DNA of 64,000 nt, taken from contig NC_073695.1 of the NCBI RefSeq assembly GCF_029784165.1, positions 158,858,220-158,922,219 on the forward strand, written 5' to 3'. The position numbers and the translations under genes are program-made. Of the stretch, positions 1 to 10,421 are shown piece after piece. Below the pieces are notes generated by a model. It was given only the letters and a program-made list of their open reading frames with translations. It did no database searches and was not told the origin of the DNA. This DNA comes from Wyeomyia smithii (Eukaryota; Arthropoda; Insecta; Diptera; Culicidae). How positions within the stretch are numbered: position 1 is the stretch's first letter; each line of letters begins with the position of its first letter.

Positions 1-231
1 AATTTGACTCTCTCAAGTAGTCTGACGTGTCAATAATTTTCACATTGCTCTCCAAACTAGTCTCCAAATTAATCGTGTCGCCTAGACGAAAAATTTCATT
101 TTTAAGCGCTTTATAAAACAAAATATCCGAAAAATAAGTTTCACCCTGATCAGTTCTGTTGCCATTTACCGGTTCGCGGACTATTTTAGTTGCAGGAATG
201 ATTCGTCCAGGTAAGTAGATAGGTCTACATC
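1..231 (-). CDS. Partial ORF3-like frame at window edge
   Basis: On the minus strand a reading frame opens just after a TGA near 233 and stays open for about 76 codons until it runs off the window. It has no ATG in the visible part, so it would need a spliced leader or an upstream start. It lies downstream of the pol stop at 451, where Osvaldo-type and errantivirus-like Ty3/gypsy elements carry a third, envelope-like ORF. The composition looks protein-like, but I see no signal peptide, furin-like site or other diagnostic motif. Assignment as ORF3 is inference from position only; it could be a chance frame in the 3' untranslated region. Confidence 0.3.
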
Positions 232-450
232 ATCTAGTTTGGAATTGCACTATTGATTATTTTCCCCTGGAATAGTTGAGGGTGCTTTTACAGTATGCTG
301 GGAAACCTCACATAGTCGTGCTTTCTGTTTTTCATCTCCTGTCGGTTCTGCAGCTACCGAGGAATACAGAGGAAGCCCACTTAAAGGATAAGTTTCCTAA
401 ATAAATATTGCCCAATAATCCTTAACTATTGGTTTGTTCATATATTTTTT

Positions 451-3400
451 TCAGTTTCTTGCTTTCATATCCGCCGCGGAAAAGATGCCTAGAGATTTCC
501 CCAAGTCATCCATCAGTTCATACGAACTCGTTCCTACCTTCGCTTTAACTATGCAGGGGACGTAGGGTGGTCCCAATTTGGCGTTGTACTTCTCTACCGC
601 CGAGGATTGCCGGAAATTACGTTTCAGGACGTTTTGGCCCGCGACGTACGTTGGGGCGGGTTGCTTAAATCGAAGGTTGTAAGTATGGGTATTTTTATCG
701 TGCTGTTTTTTTAATTGTTTGCAAACCAGAGCGCTAATAAAACGATCGATTTCTTGTTTTTTTCTTACTCTGTCCCCCTCCGAGATATCGTCAGGTTCAT
801 ATAGGTGTTCATCCCCGGAATGGACTATTTCATGTCCGAACAGGATTTTATACGGCGTGAATCCGGTCGCTGAGTGAGGAGTATTATTAAGAACATATTT
901 TATTTCGGACACACGGGTGTCCCACAGTGTTTGATCCTTTCTCGCATACGTTCGCATGCAGGCGTTTATTGTCCGGTTTAGGCGCTCAACTGGGTTAGCC
1001 TGGCTGTGATGCCTCGAGTTAGCCCAGTGGCGGATTTTATAAGTTTCTAGTAACTTTTGAAATTCCTTCGATAAGAAGGTGGAGGCGTTGTCCGTGATAA
1101 TGTACTCAGGAGTGGAGTAGCGTCGGAACCAGTTTTGGACCAAAATCGTACATACCTGCGGAGTCGAAATTTTTCGTACTGGGGTTAATAAGCAGAACTT
1201 CGAGAATAAGTCCATTATAACCAGTAAATGGCAATTCCCTTGCTTACTTCGGGGTAACGATTGGATAAAGTCCAGAGCAATGACCTGAAACGGTCTAGTG
1301 GTAATCCTTTGCTGCCCCATGGGCGGCTTTTGCGAACGATTACTTGGTTTATTTTCTTGACACATGAGACATCTTCGTACATGTGCCCGAACGTCTTTTG
1401 CCATGTGTGGCCAGAAATATTTTTTTCTCACTAGGGCGAGAGTTTTATCGGTTCCTACATGAAGTGAGTCATCGTGGGCCTCAATCAAAACGGCCGCCCG
1501 GAGTTCCGGAGGGACACAGGTTTTCCACTCGAAATGGAAATCTATTGCATCTTCCGAGCTGGGTACAAACTTCTTCAGAATCCCATTTTCGACTCGAAAG
1601 TCTTTATGTTCCTCTGGCTCATTTTGGACTTTTAATTTCATGGTTTGGTACCAGTTATTTTTGTCGCATGATACCTGTAAAACTTCAATCGCTCTTGACA
1701 GAGCATCCGGAATAACATTATCCACTCCCCGTCTATGTTTAATTTCCAGATCGTGCTGCTGCAACTCTATGCTCCAACGGCATAATCGCGAGGAGGTTTT
1801 CCAACTACTCCGTAAAATATACGTTAAAGCGGAGGCATCAGTGTATACCACGAAGTGCGAGCCTTCAACATAGCAGCGAAAACTTTCGATCGATTTAAGG
1901 ACCGCTAAAGCTTCTTTTTCCGTGGCAAAATATCGCTGCTGTACCGTGCTTAATTTCTGGGAGAAATATGCGATCGGTTTGTCCATTCCTTCGTACGATT
2001 GGGTTAATACTCCGGCTATGGCAGAGTCACTAGCATCACAGTGTATGGAAAATGGGCGGTCGAAATCGGGATTGGTAAGTATCGGAGCGCTTATCAAGAG
2101 TTCCTTGATTTTAATAAATGCGTTCTCTGATGAATCACTCCAGCCGAGGGTTTTAGGTTTGCCTTTCAGAAGATCAGTTAAAGGCTGTACCAGAGCGCTA
2201 TAGTCGGAGAAGAATCTCCGGTAATAATTGCACATCCCCAGAAAGCGACGTAGCGCCTTAAGAGATTTTGGTCGTTCGAAATTCACAATCGAAGCTACTC
2301 TATCCGGATTCGGCCGTAAACCCTCTCTGCTCAGGATAAAGCCCAGGTAGGGCACTTCATCGACACAAAATTTCGATTTCAAAGGGTTTATCGACAGATT
2401 TGCTTCGCGTAATCTGGTGGCTACCTCCCTTAATCTCTCTAGATGCTCTGCAAACGTGTCTGAAACCACTATGATGTCATCTAGATAGACAAACACATAG
2501 GGTTCCATCTCCCCACCCCCTAGAACTCGGTCCATCAGACGGGATAGGGTGGCCGGGCTATTCACGAGCCCAAAAGGCATCCTCGTGAATTGATACAACC
2601 CACGACCCAGTACAGAAAAGGCGGTGTATTTTCTGGATTTAGGGTGCAACGGAATCTGGAGGAACGCCTTAGACAGATCAATCGTGGAGATAAATCGACA
2701 CGGACCTAAACGGCTAAGTATTCGGTCCGCATGTGGAAGGGGATAAGAGTCCCGCACCGTTCGTTCGTTCAGCTTTCTTGCGTCGAGACACAAGCGAACT
2801 GAGTCATCTGGCTTATCTACGGGTACCAATCTCAACGCCCAGTTGCTGTATGACCGTTCAATTACCCCGCATTGAAGCATATTATCTAATTCGCGGTTTA
2901 TTTGCTCTTGCCTTTTGGGCGAAGTGGGAAAGGGATTTATGCGGACTGGGGTCAATGTCTTGGCCTCTTCCGTTATTTCTATGCGGTGGCTGAGTAGGGC
3001 AGTCGATTCCAATCGGCCCTCTTCTGTGGCTTTGAAGAGTGCTTTCACACTTTCCAATTCTCTCTGTTGTTCCTCGGTTAATGAACCTTCTTCCGCTTTA
3101 CAGTCCACCGTTTCAATTGAGGTTTCTAAAATAGTCGGCACTATTTTGAAAATCTTCCAAAAGTCGGAGCCTAAGATAAGTCGACGCTTTAAAGAAGGAA
3201 TCACTAACATATCAATCAGTCTAGTCGATCCGTTAAACGTAATGGGTAGGCTTACATAGCCCAAAACTTCCAAGTTTTCGCCACTGGCGGTGACTATATT
3301 AATGTCGATGGGATGGATTTTTAGTTGGCATTGTCTTATGAGATTTCTCGCGCCTATACCCAATATGGACCGATTAGCTCCGCTATCGAGCAGACCAATT

Positions 3401-3603
3401 AGTGGAATATTGTATACATAGATTTTAAGGAATGGTCGATCATCGTGAGGTAAGTGTATAAATAAGTTGTTAATCTCGAAGTTAGAAGAATGAACATATT
3501 CGTGTTCGTGTACTTGTCTATAGCCGATGGGGACGAAATCGGGGAAAAGTGGTTCAACCTTTCGAGGATTTTCAACGGACTTTTGACACGTCTGCCTCGA
3601 CAA
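451..3603 (-). CDS. pol: Pol polyprotein: protease, RT, RNase H, integrase
   Basis: Retrotransposon polyprotein of 1,050 residues that processes Gag-Pol, reverse transcribes the element RNA and integrates the cDNA. Domains in order: retropepsin with the DSGA active-site motif near residue 73; RT with the YLDD catalytic box near 373-376; RNase H with its DAS motif near 525; integrase with an HHCC zinc finger near 690-735, then the acidic triad (DFI, TDN and PVE motifs) near 760-860. No internal stop is seen. The listed first codon is TTG. The frame is open upstream to about 3642 and overlaps the end of gag, so synthesis by -1 frameshifting from gag is more likely than independent initiation. 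Confidence 0.92.
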   Translation of the reverse strand: MSRQTCQKSVENPRKVEPLFPDFVPIGYRQVHEHEYVHSSNFEINNLFIHLPHDDRPFLKIYVYNIPLIGLLDSGANRSILGIGARNLIRQCQLKIHPIDINIVTASGENLEVLGYVSLPITFNGSTRLIDMLVIPSLKRRLILGSDFWKIFKIVPTILETSIETVDCKAEEGSLTEEQQRELESVKALFKATEEGRLESTALLSHRIEITEEAKTLTPVRINPFPTSPKRQEQINRELDNMLQCGVIERSYSNWALRLVPVDKPDDSVRLCLDARKLNERTVRDSYPLPHADRILSRLGPCRFISTIDLSKAFLQIPLHPKSRKYTAFSVLGRGLYQFTRMPFGLVNSPATLSRLMDRVLGGGEMEPYVFVYLDDIIVVSDTFAEHLERLREVATRLREANLSINPLKSKFCVDEVPYLGFILSREGLRPNPDRVASIVNFERPKSLKALRRFLGMCNYYRRFFSDYSALVQPLTDLLKGKPKTLGWSDSSENAFIKIKELLISAPILTNPDFDRPFSIHCDASDSAIAGVLTQSYEGMDKPIAYFSQKLSTVQQRYFATEKEALAVLKSIESFRCYVEGSHFVVYTDASALTYILRSSWKTSSRLCRWSIELQQHDLEIKHRRGVDNVIPDALSRAIEVLQVSCDKNNWYQTMKLKVQNEPEEHKDFRVENGILKKFVPSSEDAIDFHFEWKTCVPPELRAAVLIEAHDDSLHVGTDKTLALVRKKYFWPHMAKDVRAHVRRCLMCQENKPSNRSQKPPMGQQRITTRPFQVIALDFIQSLPRSKQGNCHLLVIMDLFSKFCLLTPVRKISTPQVCTILVQNWFRRYSTPEYIITDNASTFLSKEFQKLLETYKIRHWANSRHHSQANPVERLNRTINACMRTYARKDQTLWDTRVSEIKYVLNNTPHSATGFTPYKILFGHEIVHSGDEHLYEPDDISEGDRVRKKQEIDRFISALVCKQLKKQHDKNTHTYNLRFKQPAPTYVAGQNVLKRNFRQSSAVEKYNAKLGPPYVPCIVKAKVGTSSYELMDDLGKSLGIFSAADMKARN

Positions 3604-3608
3604 ACGGT

Positions 3609-4130
3609 CTACAAGGAGTTTTTTGAACAGTAAGGACAGGATTTAGTTTCGACATTGTGAAACCCACATTTACTACAATATTTATGCTTAGGACTCCGGC
3701 ATTCACTTTGATCGTGACCTGGCAGCCTGCAATTTAAACAAATGCCTTCTTTCGGTGGGACATAATTATTCAAAAGGATCTTGAGTCCCCCCGAATTTAG
3801 ATTTTGGTCCACTTTGCAGTGTCGATTTCCCCGATTTTCGGGATCTTGTTGCGGGGTTTTCCGAATCCTTTCTTCATCCGATGCCTCTGCCTGTGAAGAT
3901 CGGTAGAAATTTCGCGTTTTGTGGAAACGGTTATCGGGATTAGACTGATTTTTCGGTTTCGCGCCCGTCTGTATTTCGTTGACGTTCACACGATGGCGCG
4001 CCCCAGACTCTTCGGGGCCCGTTTGATATTTGAACCAAAACGTGGCATCCAACCGGCGACCGAAACCTTTTAAGTCGGCTAGATTGTTAATATTAGAAGC
4101 TACCGCGTAACCTTTATAGTCCGATCTCAT
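3609..4130 (-). pseudogene. gag: gag, C-terminal part with zinc knuckle
   Basis: This is the nucleocapsid half of Gag. It has a CX2CX4HX4C zinc knuckle (starting CLNC) followed by a second Cys/His cluster, which would bind element RNA. It is in the same reading frame as the ORF at 4197-5429, and the codons between 4130 and 4197 are open except for one TAG at 4197-4199. The two parts are therefore one gag gene interrupted by a single in-frame stop, not two genes. The last sense codons overlap the slippery heptamer at 3618-3624, and the gag stop is at 3609-3611. Confidence 0.8.
3618..3624 (-). promoter_or_regulatory. Predicted -1 frameshift slippery site at gag-pol junction
   Basis: On the minus strand the heptamer A AAA AAC sits in the gag frame (AAA, AAC codons) 7 bases before the gag stop at 3609-3611. 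It fits the X XXY YYZ rule for -1 ribosomal frameshifting. Slipping back one base leads directly into the pol frame, which is open from 3642 onward. I did not establish a downstream pseudoknot, so stimulation is unknown. Confidence 0.65.
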
Positions 4131-4196
4131 ATTCCGGAAAACAATATCAAATTTTTTTGCTTCCGAGATCGGCTCTGTTAACGAATTGAATATTCT

Positions 4197-5429
4197 CTAC
4201 ATATCCGATAAATAATTTTGAAATTTTTCCTTAGGACCCTGTTTACGTGCCCCCGCGCGAATTTCTTCTACATGGTCATGGTCCGGACTCAAAAACTCTT
4301 TTTTCAATTCCCTCACGAGTTCTTGCCACGTGGTAAAATCCTCATTTTCAACCCCAGTCATAAACCATGTTTTAGCAGAACCTCCGAAGAGGTGGATCGC
4401 GGAACGAAATAATTCTCTTTGCGAAATCCATTCCGACCTCGCGAGGAATTCGACTTCGCGTATGAACTTCATCAGACCCTGACCGTCGTCCTTTCCGTCA
4501 TACCGTAAATTCCACTCGGATACGGGTTTGCATTTTCGGTTACTCGTTTTACGCGCGTTAAGTCTGTCCCTACGTCGCGGTGGTGATTCGGAATTGGATG
4601 ATTCGGAGTCTAACCCGACCGACCTTTCACGTCGCGATGGGGCGTTACGTCTTTCCTTTCTCAAAGGAACTGGTTTACTGTTCTGCTCTATTCTTTCGTT
4701 CGTCGCGTACCCGATGGGCGGCACACACCACGGAAAAGGCAGGGCATATGGATTCATGAAATACGGATAACCAGTCGACGAGTTTCTTGTAACTGATTTC
4801 AGTTTTCGACCTTTTACAAGAGGCCTTGGATTATTTTCCTCCAACTCTGACTCAACTTCGTCAGTTTGGTTATTTGGAGCAGGTTCCTGATCATTCTCAT
4901 GACCTTGAGCGGAACCCGATGGCATATTTAAATTGGTTAAAGTTTGGGTTATTTGGGCAATAACTTCTGATTGTATCGCCGGTACTGGCGAAAAAGGGGA
5001 AAAATATATATTAAGCAACTCACGTGTTGCGCCTTTCAATTTATCTAGGTCTTCTAGATCCTCGTCTCGTTCGGCAACCTCTTGTGCTCGAACGCATCGC
5101 GCAAAGTAGTGGACCAGCCTCGATCTTATTGAATCTCGGACTCCTTCGAACCTAGTTCTATTTTCAAGGATATCCCGAATTCCCTCTATATTTTCATCTA
5201 TTATTTTTATCTCGTCGTCAACGGCTACATTACATCTGTTAAAATCGACATCTTTGCAGTTCTTTTTTTTTTCCTCCCTCAAACGATCTCGTAATCTTCT
5301 CCTAAGAGCTGATTCGCTTACAGTTTGATCGAACTGAACCGCACGCACGGCCAGTTCATGCTCAACTTCGTTTCGCTCAAGGTGATGAACCAATAAGCTA
5401 TCATAAATCATTTGCATTTCTACATCCAT
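4197..5429 (-). pseudogene. gag: gag, N-terminal and capsid part, ended by premature TAG
   Basis: 410-codon capsid-type Gag segment. The N-terminal third is charged and helical-looking. The middle is low complexity and rich in Arg/Ser/Pro (around residues 235-300). The C-terminal part, roughly residues 320-410, resembles the retrotransposon gag (Retrotrans_gag) helical domain (a W-x6-F-R-x2-A-type pattern is visible). It begins at an ATG at 5427-5429, about 340 bases after the primer site. It ends at a TAG at 4197-4199, after which the same frame continues into the zinc-knuckle segment. The copy is probably unable to make full Gag unless the stop is suppressed. Confidence 0.75.
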
Positions 5430-5765
5430 TATTGATAAGACTTAACGGAAAATTTTGATCAGTGTACCAAAAGCAATTTTATAACGAACCCCATCCAGGT
5501 CAGCGTCTGTGCCCTGTACAGACTCGCTCTGCTATCCAGCTGTACTAACCCTTCACAGTTTCAGTATCTTTCAACTGAGCTCCAGGACAGTGTAAAAAAC
5601 GGCACCGGGATTCTCAGGCTTTAAATAGCTTTTGTACCTCAATCAAATTTTATCGAAAATTCTATCAATTTTTATCGTTCGTCGAACGATCTTTACCTAA
5701 ACAGTTTCTGTTTTTCTCCCCCTACTCGGGGAAAAAGGTGAACAGTGAAAATTTAATGCGTTTTA

Positions 5766-5776
5766 GTTGGGCGCCA
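5766..5776 (-). promoter_or_regulatory. Primer-binding site, tRNA-Lys type
   Basis: The minus strand reads TGGCGCCCAAC here, complementary to the 3' end (including CCA) of tRNA-Lys. The same 11 bases begin the primer site of the second LTR element at 37983. Only 11 bases match. A 3-base spacer separates it from the LTR edge at 5780. Confidence 0.7.
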
Positions 5777-5779
5777 ATT

Positions 5780-7250
5780 TGTAGCTCTCTGTCTAATTCC
5801 CTAAAGGTAGGCTACCTTGTGCTCTACTTGGGTGGGGATCTCAGGGACGTTATCTACCTCGACTTACTGTTCACGGTGGTTAATAACAACGAGCAGCACT
5901 GAACCGCCTTTTCGATTGGAAAGGAAACTATCCAGATTACTCCGACAACATTAATGCACGATCTACTGTGGCTAGCATAGCTGAACGGAACCTAACATTA
6001 GAGCATGCTCAAAGGCCACGTATGCTAGGGTTTAGAACCGATGCTCAAGCAGCGAGGATTGTTAACCCCTTTCTGGGTTCGGTAACAGCGCAGACAAATC
6101 GAAGTTGTATAAATACATTAACTTTCCGTGTATTCTCTAGGTTTTGAGGTTTTGTACTATGGTTTTCCCTTTCACGGGATACTAACGTTTCAATAAGACT
6201 AACCGTTATATTCTTACATCTATATCCGCTTATATCTATCCACTTAAGGGGAGGTGGAGACTCACCAATCTCCAGAAGAGGCTCATACCAATGACGATTG
6301 ATCCTCGATCCGCCAGCAAATGACCGGTGACCACTCCCAAAACCAGGAGTTTACTTGTTGCTCTCCGGATTACTATTTCTGCATAAAAGGTTAATCCAAC
6401 CTTTATTCTTTGATGACCGGTGTACACATCCGGGTGGGGTTGGTGAATGAAGTAATGTAGCGGATTTTCGGCTGACCAAGGATGGAATCTGATTTAGACG
6501 GCTCGCGTGTTCCTCCGCACTCACTCCAGGATTGAACCACAAGTTGGGCCTTCCGGGGCTTAACAGGGACTCCCGTTTTTGATGAACAACCACCCGTTTC
6601 AAGGAAAATGTAATCCAAGGTGGACTTTACTGACTCGACCAAGCGTCGTGGACCACGTAGGTTCCAGATTTTCGTATATTTCCTCCAGGCTTTCTAGTAA
6701 TGAAGAAAAACTCGGAATTTTTGTTCCAAGTAACAGAAAAAGGCCCCAAACGGACCTGCGTGATTTTATTAATTTAGGTGTCGATTTTTGAACAAACAAT
6801 TTTAACATGTGCTTTTAACAATTTTATCGTTTTACTATGTATAAATTATTATTTTACAATATTTTACCTTTTATGTTTTAACTTGTCTCCTTTTCTTCCT
6901 CTTAGTAGCGTAGCACTAATTTTAGCACTGATTTTAACCTTTCAATTTCTTTACTATAAAAAAAAACTACTTTACTTTGTTAATTTATGTTACGTTAACA
7001 AATAAACGTACTCGCCACTATTAATTTCTAACACACTAGCACTTCCTATTCTATTTTTAGCTTTCAGCGAACGTTAGGCCTAGAGCTCTACCACTTCGAG
7101 TATAACTAATTTATACACCTCGTGTATTCTAATAAGAACTTCTAAATTAACTTTTTCCGACGCGCACTTCTATTCTGCTTGAGGGTCGAGATCAGAAAGA
7201 AAGCATTTCGCTAAATGCCAAGCTTTAGATGTCTAGAGAATGTTAGATGA
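5780..7250 (-). repeat. 5' LTR of the first gypsy element (outer end not resolved)
   Basis: The inner LTR edge is visible at 5780, where the plus strand begins TG next to the primer site (minus strand ends in CA). The outer edge cannot be fixed because the partner LTR is outside the window. The range given is a guess, from the fact that no other element begins before about 7250. The short ORFs in 6236-6808 overlap one another on both strands and show no domain. An AATAAA-type signal on the minus strand near 6400 would suit an LTR polyadenylation signal. The AT-rich part from 6780 to 7150 may already be flanking DNA. Confidence 0.4.
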
Positions 7251-9300
7251 CATCGTTTGTTAATGTCCCTTTTTACTTTAACTGACCCCGAGCTTTTTGG
7301 ATTCCGTTCACACTTTCATCGAAAAAGTTGCTCAGTTGTACCGCCGCTTGGGACATACGTAACAAACAATCCCTTTGTTACTGTATCTCTCTCACTGCTC
7401 TCGCGATACCGACAACACGGTCAACAGAGTCGCATTTAGGGGTATGGTCGTTTATAGTAGGCAGGGAAATGGACTTGGGATGGAATCACAAGGTAGTGTT
7501 TTTCGGAACCACCGGTTACAGTGTAGAAGCACAACTAATGGGCCAACGTTTGTCGCGGGATGCCGTGATACTTGGCGGCTTGTTTCGTGCATGTCCCTTC
7601 GGGCCTTATGGTGGCCAATTATGCCTGCAGTCCCTTTTTCTGACCGATTTGGTCTCAGAGATTTTCTAAAATATGTTCGCACCATCACTGTAAACAAACA
7701 CTGACTATGGAAACAGACAAACTCACAAGTCTACTGAGATGAATTTCAGCTAACTTTATGTGACAAGGTGTGCTCATTTCACCCCACCTAAAGGTGACCA
7801 TTTCGCCCCTATCGAATTAGTTAAAGTTAACATGAGATTTTAACACTAATTATAGCTTAAAATCAAAACTTCAATGATGGTGAAATTTGGGGTACGACCC
7901 ATACGTCATATTGATGTGTCTACATACTTGATTGAGCCATTTAAACGACCGTAGAAGCTTATTTTGTAGTGCGCAATAATAATAATTTTTCCAACATCCG
8001 GGAACCAAGTTGATTTTTTTAATATATTTCCATATTTTAAACAGACAAACCACTTTTGTTCTACATAAAGAGATACTGTAGTAACTACGGAAGAGTTCCA
8101 CATACCATATTGTATTAAAAAATGCGTAGTTTTGCATAAAAGAGGGGTGCCTTTTACGCCCCGTATGCTCATTTTGCCCCTAATCCCCCTAATCGAGTAA
8201 AAACTGCAATGCTTCTGTGGTGATTGAACGTTTATCTCATAAATATGATTACCATAAATTACTCAACAAGAATTGTAAATTTTTGCAACGGATATTTATT
8301 TAATTTTATCTTCGATATTCACTAAATAATCGTGACCGGATAGTATCGAAAGAGTAAATTCCTAAATATATACATTTATAGAAGAGTAAGAGCCTGCGAA
8401 TGCTTGTGAATTTTTTGTTTATTTACTAAGATTCATTCAGAATCTCTTTTTACATTTTAAAATTGTTAGACGATATATTATCATTCTAAGCTTTACCATA
8501 ATAAACGTATATTAGCTGTCTTCGTAATACAGCGAATGTAGTTATAGGCAAATGAAAAAAATCGTCAAGCAAAAAACAAAAACGTAATTGTGGATTGCTA
8601 CTAACTTTTGATGGAATTTGTTAATAATTTTGTTTTAAATATCTTCTTATGTTTGCCAATTAATGAACCTTTCTAATGGCTTTCATATTATTTTGAAAGT
8701 AAGATCCATATTATAGATTTGATTTAATCAGTGTTAAATAAGACAAAACCATTCATTATGATAACATAAGTATTATTGGATTTGGTTTTTGAGGATATAG
8801 AGTTAATTCTGACGTTGATGCATTACGAGAAATTCTTGGTGCTTCTTTAACAAGCATGATATGCTTGTACCTTGTCAAATACATGTTGTTTGCACAAAAA
8901 AATACCACAGGCTTAATATTGTCAGATATAAACCGTGTTGTTGAATATATTTCAAAAATTGATTTCCAGGGGAGGCTGAAAATAAAAATACGTACAGTCG
9001 CTGAGCAAATACATTGATCCTGTCTGCAGGCTCTGTATATTTTGTAACAAAAAATCCTCTAATTACAGTATTTAGTCCCACGTCACCATTTCATACAACC
9101 CTAGGGCTGTATACCTTGTAGTATTTTATTGTATAGTTTATGTACTTTTTGCTTTTGATTTTTCAATTTTTTTGAAATGTGGATTAAACCATAATGGTAG
9201 TTTACTATGCTGTGTTCTTCTTCTTCTTCTCATTGGTACAGTTTCTAAGATTATATTCTGCAGAACTGTGTGAAATTTAGCTGCCTAAATGTCGACATTT
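7251..9300. other. No recognisable gene; AT-rich intergenic DNA
   Basis: Short overlapping frames around 7328-7704 and 7871-8172 have no domain and no coding-like consistency. Motifs of the form TTTTGCCCC or TTTCGCCCC recur at about 7775-7805 and 8150-8178, as seen in many mosquito miniature elements, but I could not define ends. There is a short TTC microsatellite near 9219-9232. Confidence 0.5.
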
Positions 9301-9302
9301 CC

Positions 9303-9599
9303 TTAAGTAATAAAAAGATTCTGCAACTTCATTGTAAGAAGTCTACTCTTTGCTTGCTCATAGTTGGCTTTATTGAATTCCGGCACTTCTTCATATTCCC
9401 AGTCGCACGGAAGATCAATTTTATGGATGAAAATTGAATATTCTATTGCTGTGTGAAATACTTCATTTTTCCATAAAGGTGATAATGATATGTACACACA
9501 GAAGTCTTCCGTATAGTTTGTAAATAAGAGGTCCTGATACGAATTTTGTTGATTTTTTACATGGTTTATTTGGTGCAGACCAAATAGTGAAATTCTGTT
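9303..9599 (-). CDS. Unidentified open frame, possible exon or fossil ORF
   Basis: I do not recognise this. On the minus strand a frame is open for 98 codons between a TAA near 9600-9602 and a TAA at 9303-9305, in strongly AT-rich DNA where stops should be frequent. The translation has a mixed, protein-like composition with many aromatic and charged residues. It has no ATG at a sensible place, only a GTG at 9495-9497, so it would be an exon or a decayed fragment. It ends about 40 bp before a hAT-like fossil that lies on the opposite strand, so the two are probably unrelated. Confidence 0.3.
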   Translation of the reverse strand, partial: NRISLFGLHQINHVKNQQNSYQDLLFTNYTEDFCVYISLSPLWKNEVFHTAIEYSIFIHKIDLPCDWEYEEVPEFNKANYEQAKSRLLTMKLQNLFIT

Positions 9600-9636
9600 T
9601 TAGAGATATAGTAATGTTTCATCTTCTCCCACGACA

Positions 9637-10063
9637 TCCACAGATCTAGTAGGACTAGCAATTATAATTGTATTTGTATGCTATCAATTTTCTGAATGTT
9701 TCTAAGAAGATTTGTTCTTTGCAAACCGCTGCCAATTTCAGCAACGGCGGCTGAAGTTTTCAAGCTGATCGATAATTATGTAACAGAAAACAATATTCCA
9801 TGGGAAAAGCGTGGAAAAATGTATGTACGGACGGTGCGAAAGCTGTGGTTGGAAATATTTCTGGAGTCGTGGCAAGAATTGAGGAAAATGCAAAGAATGT
9901 GATAGTAGTCACTGCATTCTTCATCGTCATGCACGCGCTATGAAGCAACTGTTACCATTGTTGAAGTCTTGCAGAAAAGTGTAGATGAAATATTCTACTT
10001 CATCGAGACTCGACCTACAAATTCAAGATTATTCGAATCGCTGGAAAATTTTGGTGTCAGATG
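9637..10063 (+). pseudogene. hAT-superfamily (ZBED5/SCAND3-like) transposase fossil
   Basis: Three frames read together resemble the RNase H-like core of ZBED/SCAND3-type hAT transposases. The region contains CKPLP at about 9722, CTDGAK at about 9824 (the first catalytic Asp with its conserved context), a SGVVARI segment, HCILHRHA near 9912 and ETRPTNSRLF near 10005-10035. At least two frameshifts and stops separate the pieces (near 9810, 9900 and 9990). No terminal inverted repeats could be assigned. The family call rests on the ordered motifs, which are characteristic of this group; the fragment cannot be functional. Confidence 0.7.
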
Positions 10064-10206
10064 AAAAATGAATTTAAAATTTCGTCTGATAAAGTGAAAC
10101 TTATTATTTTACCATTTTCAATCACTTACATCTGCAAGTCCGGATTTTCAATATACCTACAAACAATATCGCACGCTTAGCCTTGGGGCTAATAGCGGTC
10201 TCGATC

Positions 10207-10421
10207 AACTAGATTAGTTGAGAGAATTCGTTATCGATATTATTTTTAGCACATTTTGTATGTGTAGGATAAGTACAACGATACACCGTGCCCCAGTGCT
10301 GAGTCGAGAAAATTTCCAGCTCGAAAAGATCCTCGACTCGATCGGGAATCGAAACCGATATCACAACCGTGTGGGAGAGCTAGCCGACCGATATCGCTAA
10401 CCACAGAGCCACGGGGACCAC
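10207..10421 (-). repeat. tRNA-derived SINE
   Basis: The minus strand begins near 10421. It carries a box-A-like sequence (TGGCTCTGTGG, 10401-10411) and a box-B-like sequence (GGTTTCGATTCC, 10345-10356), spaced as in a tRNA-type internal Pol III promoter. This is followed by a non-tRNA body. The 3' end is diffuse near 10207-10235. Confidence 0.6.

Larger units (their letters stand above)
1..5779 (-). mobile_element. Ty3/gypsy LTR retrotransposon (Osvaldo-like), internal region
   Basis: This is the internal part of an LTR retrotransposon reading right to left: LTR edge at 5780, primer site 5766-5776, leader, gag 5429-3609, pol 3603-451, then a partial frame leaving the window. The order protease, RT, RNase H, integrase is the Ty3/gypsy order. 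A lysine-tRNA type primer site plus a possible third ORF fits the Osvaldo group. The 3' LTR lies beyond position 1, so LTR identity and target duplication cannot be judged. Pol is uninterrupted over 1,050 codons, which suggests a fairly recent insertion. Confidence 0.85.

Noticed and set aside
1383..3259. Plus-strand ORFs of 77-114 codons
   Set aside because: They are antisense shadows of the intact pol gene.
7328..7704. Three overlapping frames of 80-113 codons
   Set aside because: They occur on both strands with no domain, and none begins in a convincing context.
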